DNA of 10,544 bases from Thermofilum sp. (lineage in GTDB: Archaea > Thermoproteota > Thermoprotei > Thermofilales > Thermofilaceae). Below the pieces are notes generated by a model. The model was not told the DNA's origin. It made no database searches and saw only the letters and a list, made by a program, of their open reading frames with translations. The stretch spans positions 1 through 10,544 of the forward strand of contig JAJHRM010000079.1 in assembly GCA_020832965.1 (NCBI GenBank), in the 5' to 3' direction. Of the stretch, positions 1 through 4,480 are shown in pieces (position 1 is the stretch's first letter; every line of letters begins with the position of its first letter). A program made the translations under genes and the position numbers.

Positions 1-119
1 GCTTTCACACGTAAGTATTCCCTGGAAGAGGGAGTCAGAGGCTGCTCACACGCTCATAGTTCGCCCTCTTAAGAGTCATCATTCCCAATGGGTAAATGAA
101 GCGGGCAAGTATTTTTATG

Positions 120-329
120 TTACTCAGCGCACTGCGCGCCACTCATACTCCACCTTTTCGCAGGGTATGGTTTTTTGTATTGTTTTTGATGGGTTGGTGA
201 AAAGGCTTTTCGTATTATGGTGCTTGGCAGCCCTACCCTGATACCCAGCGCAATTGGCCCCCTAGCCGTTATATTCAATGCAGCGTTGATACCAAGGGCC
301 GGTACATCCACATTTTCAAGCACATCCAC
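120..329 (-). pseudogene. Weak open frame, possible TnpB (IS605 OrfB) C-terminal remnant
   Basis: A 69-codon frame opening on GTG. The only recognisable part is near its N-terminus, where the run GINAALNITARG resembles the end of the nuclease domain in TnpB/OrfB-type transposon proteins (pattern DRDVNAALNIxxRG). The Asp of that pattern and the preceding zinc-finger cysteines are not in place, and the frame closes at a TGA only about 19 codons upstream of the GTG, so an intact protein is not possible. The tail is short, basic and unrecognised. It may equally be a chance open frame. The resemblance is seen by eye; the transposon origin is inference. Confidence 0.2.
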
Positions 330-336
330 ATTTTCA
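304..336. repeat. Short tandem duplication, 18-base period
   Basis: The 15-base unit acatccacattttca occurs at 304-318 and again at 322-336, separated by three bases. In the minus-strand frame across it this gives the repeated peptide ENVDV-L-ENVDV. It looks like a simple replication-slippage duplication within non-coding or decayed sequence. Confidence 0.7.
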
Positions 337-410
337 GCAGCCGATGTGTGAGCCTCCTCTCGGGCATTAAGACAACCGAAGTTTCAGCGAACTCTGAAGT
401 GATGGAAAGA

Positions 411-417
411 TTAATAA
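411..417 (+). promoter_or_regulatory. Possible TATA box for tRNA-Ser(CGA)
   Basis: TTAATAA lies about 27 bases ahead of the first base of the tRNA, the usual archaeal spacing. A better-looking TATATAATT at 429-437 lies only about 9 bases ahead of the tRNA and would start transcription inside the gene, so I prefer the weaker but correctly placed element. Confidence 0.35.
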
Positions 418-441
418 CTGGTCCTCCCTATATAATTCTTA

Positions 442-547
442 GCCGGGGTGGCCGAGTGGACTAAGGCGGTGGACACCGTAAGGAGCCATACTCGAGATCC
501 ACTACCCGTTCCTGGGTGCCCGGGTTCGAATCCCGGCCCCGGCGCCA
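442..547 (+). tRNA. tRNA-Ser(CGA), intron at noncanonical position 32/33, CCA encoded
   Basis: A class II tRNA. The acceptor stem GCCGGGG (442-448) pairs with CCCCGGC (537-543), followed by discriminator G (544, as in serine tRNAs; leucine tRNAs carry A) and encoded CCA. The D stem is GCC/GGC, the anticodon stem GTGGA (469-473) with TCCAC (498-502), the long variable arm ACCC...GGGT (504-517), and the T stem CCGGG/CCCGG with loop TTCGAAT. Only one seven-base loop carries T33 and a serine anticodon: C TCGAGA, anticodon CGA at 493-495, which requires removal of 17 bases (475-491). The mature length is 89 with CCA. It reads UCG codons. The body closely matches tRNA-Ser(GCT) at 1848-1952. Confidence 0.93.
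475..491 (+). other. tRNA-Ser(CGA) intron, 17 bases, between tRNA positions 32 and 33
   Basis: The intron is set by a bulge-helix-bulge core. Four exon bases GTGG (469-472) pair with intron bases CCAT (486-489; one G-T wobble), with three-base bulges AC|A (473-475) and AC|T (490-492) on opposite strands. Archaeal splicing endonuclease would cut after the second base of each bulge. The canonical archaeal site is 37/38, so this is a noncanonical position. The inner helix is weak (essentially one C-G pair), so this would be a relaxed motif. Confidence 0.8.
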
Positions 548-622
548 TCCTGCTCGTCACGTTTTTAAACACCTAAGAAACTGAGAACCTAGGGGGATTA
601 GAGGAAACAGCACCAGCCTCTG

Positions 623-895
623 ATGGGAAAGGGGGTGTCAAGGATAAGGATAACATTAGAGCTGCCCCTAGAACCACAAGCCCTTCTAAGCATGCGTGTA
701 GATGACTTCAAGGGAAAAGGTGTAGACATAACATCCGAGTGCGTTGACGGTAAACTCATCTACACAGTAGAGTCAACCCCGGAAAAATTCCCGCTAGCCA
801 GATCAATAACCAACGAGATCCTCCGCCTAGCAAAAATGCTCGAATCCACCAAGAACCACCTAGAAAACAGCAGTGGCGGGCCCGCCGGGATTTGA
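623..895 (+). CDS. Pcc1-like small protein (putative KEOPS subunit)
   Basis: A 90-residue protein. Pcc1 is the small dimerising subunit of the KEOPS complex that makes t6A at position 37 of ANN-decoding tRNAs. The pattern fits Pcc1: an N-terminal strand (IRITLELPL, residues 8-16), a middle strand pair (VDITSECVDGKLIYTVES) and a C-terminal helix beginning RSITNEILRLAKML (60-73), where Pcc1 proteins typically show an R-x-x-x-N-D/E-I/L-L-R pattern. Length matches the family (about 80-90). The match is by eye and remote, so the name is a suggestion. ATG 623 is chosen; GTG at 635 is an alternative, and neither has a well-placed Shine-Dalgarno site. The last seven codons and the stop lie antisense within the 3' end of tRNA-Arg(TCG). 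The setting between tRNA genes suits a tRNA-modification role. Confidence 0.5.
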   Translation: MGKGVSRIRITLELPLEPQALLSMRVDDFKGKGVDITSECVDGKLIYTVESTPEKFPLARSITNEILRLAKMLESTKNHLENSSGGPAGI

Positions 896-904
896 ACCCG
901 GGGC

Positions 905-923
905 GTCCGCTCTCATAAGGGAT
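905..923 (-). other. Second tRNA-Arg(TCG) intron, 19 bases, in the variable loop (45/46)
   Basis: On the tRNA strand, exon bases CCGT at the 3' side of the anticodon stem pair with intron bases GCGG near the intron end (one T-G wobble). The three-base bulges AG|A and AC|G place the cuts. A short, imperfect inner helix (TC/GA plus one C-G after a mismatch) follows. Removal leaves variable loop AGGCC, with G at position 46 as expected. Variable-loop introns are known in some Thermoproteota but are uncommon. Confidence 0.8.
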
Positions 924-936
924 CTACGGCTCCGAA

Positions 937-955
937 CTGCAGCGCCTGAAAGCGT
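937..955 (-). other. First tRNA-Arg(TCG) intron, 19 bases, at position 32/33
   Basis: The bulge-helix-bulge core is clear on the tRNA strand. Exon bases GCGG (28th-31st of the gene) pair with intron bases CTGC (one G-T), with bulges CC|A and AG|T, and an inner helix CGC/GCG closes a six-base loop. Cuts in the bulges give the loop C TTCGGA with U33 and anticodon UCG. The position is noncanonical and the same (32/33) as in tRNA-Ser(CGA). Confidence 0.85.
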
Positions 956-1005
956 GGCCGCCGCGCCTCCTAGCTGCGCCACGGGCCCACTAGTTATATG
1001 CAAAA

Positions 1006-1018
1006 GCTATTTAATATC
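1006..1018 (-). promoter_or_regulatory. TATA box for tRNA-Arg(TCG)
   Basis: GATATTAAATAGC on the minus strand is centred about 24 bases ahead of the first base of the tRNA (988), matching archaeal spacing for a transcript starting at or close to the mature 5' end. Confidence 0.55.
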
Positions 1019-1030
1019 TTTTTACGCACG

Positions 1031-1615
1031 CTAGTACAGGTAATCTGTGATGTCTCGGTTTAAATAAGGAGCCCGCGACCTCTTGAGGTAGGTCTTTGAT
1101 TGCCCGGTAAGCACATGTAATTCTTTTATAAGGTGCTTTTCCGCCTGGATGTACAGTGCATCACCTAGTGGTGATTTCCAGGGACGAACATACTTCTTTA
1201 AGCCCACTTTAACTTCTTCAAGGCAGGGTAGGCTGCTGCTTAAGGGACTAGTTTGTAAGTAGCCTTGGACAACACGGCTTTCCATGGAGGCTTTAGCATT
1301 GACAAATTTCTGCCTCTTGATCTGGTAATCGTAAAGAATTACCTTGAAGTTTACCGGGATTTTTCTATTGAGGAACAGCCCTGGGACAGCGTACTCCGCG
1401 TGGTAAATTTTTGTTTGTATGGGGAGTTCTTCATTGTAAAGGTAGTCTGCCAGAATTGCTGGAATCCAGTGAACACTTTCATAGAGGTCCTTAACTCGGG
1501 CAATTATTCTCAACGCCTTATCCGGAACTCTTCTGTCGTAGAGTGCGGCAATAGTTATGGGGCTCTCTCTTGAAACCATGAGGAAGAAGAGTCTCCTGCC
1601 CACCGCTAGTCTCAA
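1031..1615 (-). CDS. Unrecognised basic protein of about 194 residues
   Basis: I do not recognise this protein. It has no obvious signal peptide. Residues 6-14 form only a short hydrophobic patch, not a clear membrane segment. It is rich in Lys, Arg and Tyr, has one cysteine, and ends in a very basic stretch (KTYLKRSRAPYLNRDITDYLY begins near residue 174). The composition reads like a real soluble protein, and it is preferred over the shorter plus-strand frame lying inside it. The start is uncertain: TTG 1615 is given, GTG 1603 and ATG 1579 are possible, and the frame stays open upstream to a TAG at 1676-1678, with AAGGAG placed before an in-frame ATT at 1633. It stands alone between two tRNA genes on opposite strands. 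A nucleic-acid role would fit its charge but is unsupported. Confidence 0.5.
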   Translation of the reverse strand: MRLAVGRRLFFLMVSRESPITIAALYDRRVPDKALRIIARVKDLYESVHWIPAILADYLYNEELPIQTKIYHAEYAVPGLFLNRKIPVNFKVILYDYQIKRQKFVNAKASMESRVVQGYLQTSPLSSSLPCLEEVKVGLKKYVRPWKSPLGDALYIQAEKHLIKELHVLTGQSKTYLKRSRAPYLNRDITDYLY

Positions 1616-1725
1616 GACAGGTACAGAAACAATGGTGAACCACTCCTTACGTCTCTCCCTAATCCTCGCAAATCCCTACAAATAGACACGCTAAACATTT
1701 AACATGGAAACCGGGTATGGGCATC

Positions 1726-1756
1726 CTCAGACAATGGGCATCCATGCTAGCCTGAG
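1726..1756. repeat. Small nested inverted repeat
   Basis: CTCAG (1726-1730) is complementary to CTGAG (1752-1756), and inside it ATGG (1734-1737) is complementary to CCAT (1742-1745) around a GCAT loop. A 10-base direct repeat, atgggcatcc (1717-1726 and 1734-1743), overlaps it. The element lies between the unrecognised gene and the tRNA-Ser(GCT) promoter. It could fold as RNA but has no recognisable identity. Confidence 0.3.
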
Positions 1757-1810
1757 AAAATAGCACCTCGCGCTGAACAGAAAACCTGCCATCATTAAAA
1801 GTGCAAAAAA

Positions 1811-1820
1811 TTTATTAAAA
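1811..1820 (+). promoter_or_regulatory. TATA box for tRNA-Ser(GCT)
   Basis: TTTATTAAAA follows an A-rich run (1805-1810) and is centred about 32 bases ahead of the first base of the tRNA. It is the only strong AT-rich element at a workable distance, so a short 5' leader to be removed by RNase P is expected. Confidence 0.55.
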
Positions 1821-1847
1821 AGCGAGAATGAAGAAAGGATGGTGCTC

Positions 1848-1952
1848 GCCGGGGTGGCCGAGCGGTCAAGGCGGCGGATTGCGCGCATGCGCACGGATTG
1901 CTAATCCGCTGGCGATTTCGCCTCCCGGGTTCGAATCCCGGCCCCGGCGCCA
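1848..1952 (+). tRNA. tRNA-Ser(GCT) with a 19-base insertion before the anticodon, CCA encoded
   Basis: A class II serine tRNA: acceptor GCCGGGG/CCCCGGC, discriminator G, encoded CCA, D stem GCC/GGC, anticodon stem GCGGA (1874-1878) with TCCGC (1905-1909), a perfect variable arm GGCG-ATTT-CGCC (1911-1922) and T arm CCGGG/CCCGG. The gene is 19 bases too long. Taking these out leaves loop TTGCTAA, anticodon GCT (1900-1902), a mature length of 86 with CCA, decoding AGC and AGU. As an ANN decoder it is an expected target of t6A modification. The insertion is bounded by a direct repeat, so the exact splice points cannot be fixed from sequence. Confidence 0.9.
1881..1899 (+). other. tRNA-Ser(GCT) intron, 19 bases, boundaries ambiguous
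   Basis: The octamer CGGATTGC occurs at 1875-1882 and 1894-1901, so any 19-base window beginning between 1875 and 1883 gives the same mature tRNA. The coordinates shown assume removal between positions 33 and 34. A hairpin TGCGC-GCAT-GCGCA (1880-1893) lies inside. Unlike the introns in the other two tRNAs here, I could not draw a four-base helix with two three-base bulges at any allowed register. Confidence 0.65.
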
Positions 1953-2188
1953 CTAATTTTTCTCGACTAGTGCGCGCCGGAGTCAAAGTTTTTCATTGGC
2001 TTCCTTGGTTTCACGTGCAGAAAATTAGAAGAAGGAAAATGACTATGAGTAGGATTTAATATCATTAATCACGTGGAACAGGGGATGTAACCTGGAAGGA
2101 ATTGGAGGGACACAAGTCGAGTGCACCTGTGAGAGGGCGCTATCTAGACACGTTTGAGAAAAGAATGGGGCTTGTGTCGCATGGTGCA
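1953..2188. other. Intergenic region between tRNA-Ser(GCT) and rpl10e
   Basis: No gene, repeat or structured RNA that I can support. A short T run (1957-1961) directly after the tRNA may aid termination of its transcript. The AT-rich patch at 2054-2066 (tttaatatcatta) looks like a TATA element, but no convincing frame follows at the right distance. Confidence 0.5.
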
Positions 2189-2201
2189 ATAAATATATAT
2201 T
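2189..2201 (+). promoter_or_regulatory. TATA box leading the rpl10e operon
   Basis: ATAAATATATATT is the strongest TATA element in the window. A start of transcription about 26 bases downstream (near 2221) would leave a leader of about 25 bases that carries the Shine-Dalgarno-like GAGGGGGTG (2233-2241), six bases before ATG 2248. It probably drives all four plus-strand genes to 4480. Confidence 0.7.
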
Positions 2202-2247
2202 GTTGTGGTTACCGTTGTTCAGCAGATCTTTAGAGGGGGTGTCATGT

Positions 2248-2769
2248 ATGCCACTGAGACCTGGTAAGTGCTATAGGCACTTTGGGACTCCACCTTATAC
2301 CAGGCTGGAGTACATTAAGAGCAACCCGCCTGTGCTTGTTCCAAAGTTTGATCTTGGGAATCCAAAGGGTAACTTTGACACTGTCCTAAAACTCATTGTT
2401 CTCAAGCCTGGGCAAATCAGGGCAAACGCGCTCGAAGCGGCCAGGCAACATGCTAATAAGTATCTATCGACAGAGGTGGGCGATGCCAACTATTTCCTCC
2501 GCGTAAACGTTTTCCCGCATCATATTCTGCGGGAAAACAAGATGATGGCTATGGCTGGTGCTGACAGGCTTCAGGATGGAATGAGGTTGTCGTTCGGGAC
2601 ACCTGTGGGGAGGGCAGCGAGAGTCGAGAGCAAGCAGGCAATAATGCTTGTTAAAGTAGACTCTAAGAATGTTGAAAAAGCAAAGGAGGCCCTGCGTAGA
2701 GCAGCCTCCAAGATACCCCTCCCCACTAGGGTAATTGTTGAAAGTGGGTATACCGTGGAGGGCCAATGA
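2248..2769 (+). CDS. rpl10e: Large-subunit ribosomal protein L10e (uL16)
   Basis: Structural protein of the large ribosomal subunit, the archaeal/eukaryotic counterpart of bacterial L16, sitting near the peptidyl-transferase centre and tRNA path. It is 173 residues, the normal archaeal length. Family hallmarks are visible: N-terminal MPLRPGKCYRHF, PYTRLEYI, the run NALEAARQHANKYL, then FPHHILRENKMMAMAGADRLQDGMR (in pieces typical of L10e) and a C-terminal KEALRRAASKIP segment. ATG 2248 is chosen over a TTG at 2200: it begins exactly at the family N-terminus and has GAGGGGGTG six bases upstream, while the extra 16 residues have no family counterpart and would lie across the TATA-to-start leader. 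It is first in a plus-strand operon. Confidence 0.97.
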   Translation: MPLRPGKCYRHFGTPPYTRLEYIKSNPPVLVPKFDLGNPKGNFDTVLKLIVLKPGQIRANALEAARQHANKYLSTEVGDANYFLRVNVFPHHILRENKMMAMAGADRLQDGMRLSFGTPVGRAARVESKQAIMLVKVDSKNVEKAKEALRRAASKIPLPTRVIVESGYTVEGQ

Positions 2770-2821
2770 CCAGGATTAATGGTAAAGGTCGCCTCATGCC
2801 CTTTAAGAGGGGTCCGGAAAA

Positions 2822-3511
2822 TTGTCTGAAGTGCATAGGAAGCGGATTGAGGTAGCGATAAACATATGGGGCGAAATACTTGGCGGCTCCTTCTCTTCTC
2901 GTGAGGAGCTGGTCTCGTACTTAGAAGAGGTCTACGAGGCTAATGATCTTGAACCTATTCGGGGGAAAACGAGAATAAAAATCTATGACAAGGAGTTAGC
3001 AACCCTTTACGCAATTGGCAAGTACGGTTTAGCTTTAGAGGACGAGGTCTGCAGCTTTCAAGGCTTGTTTGATATAGAAATAAGGGCTGACAGGGCAATC
3101 AATAGCGTACTTAAAGGAGAGGACCCGAGGACTGCCATCCTTAACCACTTCGGCACGGATGAGGAGGACTATGTCTTTAGGGTCCTCAGGCTTGCAATGA
3201 CCTTTGTAGTCTTTGGATTTCTGGATGAAGAATCTTTCATTAAAATTTTAAATGCTTTTGAGAAAGCTTTCCCAGAACTGCGTGAAAATTTCGCCGGCTT
3301 TAAAAGGTTCTACATAGCTTTTAGGCTCGCAGAGCTCATAGCTATGGGAAAGATAAGAAACAGGCTCGAAAAGGAAGCTTACAAGCATGCCCTATGCATA
3401 AAGTTAAGTGCCGAGAGGTCTGCACCCTCGGATGCTTTTATACGTGAAATAGCGGTAAATACGCTTAAAGTGCCTGAGCATCGCGCCAATGGAGTTCTGA
3501 GTATGCATTAG
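2822..3511 (+). CDS. Conserved archaeal protein of unknown function, DUF2192-like
   Basis: A 229-residue, mostly alpha-helical acidic protein. The N-terminal MSEVHRKRIEVAINIWGEIL, the central CSFQGLFDIEIRADRAI region and the overall length resemble the crenarchaeal family I know as DUF2192; this is recognition by eye and the function of that family is unknown. There is no signal peptide, membrane segment or obvious catalytic motif. The start is TTG at 2822, preceded by AGAGGGG-type Shine-Dalgarno sequence (GAGGGGT, 2807-2813) eight bases upstream; ATGs between the genes are out of frame. It lies 52 bases after rpl10e and 53 before rps26e, so cotranscription with ribosomal protein genes is likely, which suggests but does not show a ribosome- or RNA-linked role. 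Confidence 0.75.
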   Translation: MSEVHRKRIEVAINIWGEILGGSFSSREELVSYLEEVYEANDLEPIRGKTRIKIYDKELATLYAIGKYGLALEDEVCSFQGLFDIEIRADRAINSVLKGEDPRTAILNHFGTDEEDYVFRVLRLAMTFVVFGFLDEESFIKILNAFEKAFPELRENFAGFKRFYIAFRLAELIAMGKIRNRLEKEAYKHALCIKLSAERSAPSDAFIREIAVNTLKVPEHRANGVLSMH

Positions 3512-3564
3512 TGAGCATCAATAGGCTTATTTACTGGTGACGATAAGAGTGAATTGAAGAATTT

Positions 3565-3858
3565 ATGCCGAAGAAGCGGAAAAGTCGGGGGCGCCATAAA
3601 GGAGGGAAGGGTAAGGAAGACATAGTTCAGTGTGATGAGTGCGGAGCATTGGTGCCAAGGTCTAAAGCTGTCAAGATAACTAAGCCAGTTATGCCTGTAG
3701 ACCCTCAGCTGGCAAAAGAACTTCGGGACAGGGGGGCGATTCTCCCTCAATACACAGTTACCAAGTATCTTTGCTTACGCTGTGCAATCTTTAGAGGGAT
3801 CATAAAGATAAGACCAGAGGAAGAGAGAAAATCCCAGAAACTCAGGCTGCCCTTTTAA
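3565..3858 (+). CDS. rps26e: Small-subunit ribosomal protein S26e
   Basis: Zinc-binding protein of the small ribosomal subunit located near the mRNA exit channel and 3' end of 16S rRNA. It has 97 residues, typical of the archaeal form. It has a very basic N-terminus (MPKKRKSRGRHKGGKGK), then a split zinc ribbon: CDEC at residues 23-26 and CLRC at 70-73, with the family's PRSKAVK and YTVTKYLCLRCAI segments. In archaea S26e is found mainly in the TACK group, which helps place the organism. ATG 3565 starts at the family N-terminus; no strong Shine-Dalgarno site precedes it. A TATA-like CTTATTTA (3527-3534) ahead of the gene could provide an extra promoter. The trmY gene follows after seven bases. 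Confidence 0.95.
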   Translation: MPKKRKSRGRHKGGKGKEDIVQCDECGALVPRSKAVKITKPVMPVDPQLAKELRDRGAILPQYTVTKYLCLRCAIFRGIIKIRPEEERKSQKLRLPF

Positions 3859-3865
3859 TACGTAG

Positions 3866-4480
3866 ATGGCACTCGAAAAACTATTGAGCATTCTCTCCAG
3901 CTTCTCCTTCAACAGAATCTTCATTGTCTACTCGAACACCGCCGTTACCTCTCCTCTCTTTACCCCAGAGTCTATGACGACAGCTGGCGGACGTATGGAT
4001 GTCATTGCTCGATCTATCCTGTATGCTCTGCACGATGCTTATGAGCAACGTAGAGACGTCCTCTTCATAGGTCTGTTAAACGGTCCTCCCAAGCCGCCAG
4101 TCGCGCTATACGTGTGGAGGCTACCCGCATATGCAAGATCGGAATTTTCAGTAGGAGAATTAATCCGGGAAGCGCTTTCAGGAGTCAAAGTCGGCGGTTT
4201 CGAGGCGGAGGAGGCAAAAGCTTTACAGATTTTTCAGCTGGTGAAGAGGACGCACCAATTATACCTGTTAGACGAAACGGGGAAAAGCTACAAGTCGTTT
4301 GATTTTACAGGTAAAAAAGCATTCTTGTTGGGGGATCACATCGGGATTCCGAGGCAACTGCTTGATGCTGTCATTAGTATTCTGGATGGCGTTATAAGCT
4401 TAGGCCCTAAACCTTACTTGACTAGTCATTGTATCGCTTTTCTCAACGAGTTGATGGACCGCTCATTGCATCAATCTTAA
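3866..4480 (+). CDS. trmY: tRNA (pseudouridine-54 N1)-methyltransferase TrmY
   Basis: SPOUT-class methyltransferase that uses S-adenosylmethionine to convert pseudouridine 54 of the tRNA T-loop to N1-methylpseudouridine, the archaeal replacement for ribothymidine; cytosolic. Visible motifs: GRMDVIARSILYAL (42-55), FLLGDHIGIP (153-162) and SLGPKPYLTSHCI (178-190). The last two form the trefoil-knot cofactor site of the family (formerly DUF358). It is 204 residues, close to the usual 190-200. It starts at ATG 3866, seven bases after rps26e, so it is translated from the same transcript without a strong Shine-Dalgarno site. Its last 18 bases overlap the 3' end of the convergent winged-helix/NrdD-like gene. 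All three tRNAs in this window keep TTC at T-loop positions 54-56 and are plausible substrates. Confidence 0.93.
   Translation: MALEKLLSILSSFSFNRIFIVYSNTAVTSPLFTPESMTTAGGRMDVIARSILYALHDAYEQRRDVLFIGLLNGPPKPPVALYVWRLPAYARSEFSVGELIREALSGVKVGGFEAEEAKALQIFQLVKRTHQLYLLDETGKSYKSFDFTGKKAFLLGDHIGIPRQLLDAVISILDGVISLGPKPYLTSHCIAFLNELMDRSLHQS

Larger units (their letters stand above)
1..441. other. Left-edge region without a convincing gene
   Basis: I see no well-supported gene here. The stretch holds a short minus-strand open frame (120-329, described separately), an 18-base tandem duplication (304-336), and an AT-rich run just ahead of the first tRNA. I could not trace a C/D-box or H/ACA-type small RNA with both conserved boxes in place. 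The base composition is mixed, with T-rich runs at 110-120 and 170-190, as expected for intergenic or decayed sequence. Confidence 0.5.
874..988 (-). tRNA. tRNA-Arg(TCG) with two introns, CCA encoded
   Basis: Read on the minus strand from 988. The acceptor stem GGGCCCG pairs with CGGGCCC, with discriminator G and CCA at 876-874. The D stem is GCGC/GCGC with a nine-base loop, the anticodon stem GCGGC/GCCGT (one G-T), and the T stem CCGGG/CCCGG with loop TTCAAAT. The 115-base gene is 38 bases too long for a class I tRNA. Removing 19 bases from the anticodon loop (937-955) leaves C TTCGGA, anticodon TCG at 935-933. Removing 19 more from the variable region (905-923) leaves the five-base variable loop AGGCC, giving a normal 77-base arginine tRNA reading CGA. 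It is a substrate of the ArgRS encoded at 6425-8347. Its 3' end overlaps the Pcc1-like gene antisense by 22 bases. Confidence 0.92.

Noticed and set aside
338..425. Possible C/D-box small RNA around ctctgaagtgatgg (390-405)
   Set aside because: CTGA followed by GTGATGG resembles internal D'/C' boxes, but I found no matching outer C and D boxes at the correct distance.
429..437. TATATAATT directly before tRNA-Ser(CGA) as its promoter
   Set aside because: It is centred only about 9 bases from the mature 5' end, so transcription would begin inside the tRNA. The element at 411-417 has the right spacing.
1265..1573. Plus-strand 102-codon frame inside the 1031-1615 gene
   Set aside because: Its translation has no recognisable domain, and it lies wholly within a longer opposite-strand frame with more protein-like composition. 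I treat it as a shadow.
1848..1952. Reading this tRNA with an intron at the canonical 37/38 site
   Set aside because: That would give anticodon GCG (arginine) on a class II serine-type body with discriminator G. Only GCT at 1900-1902 fits.
2200..2247. N-terminal extension of L10e from TTG 2200
   Set aside because: The 16 extra residues have no counterpart in L10e, and the TATA box and Shine-Dalgarno site both point to ATG 2248.
2464..2766. Minus-strand 100-codon frame antisense to rpl10e
   Set aside because: It is fully antisense to an unmistakable L10e gene and has no family resemblance.
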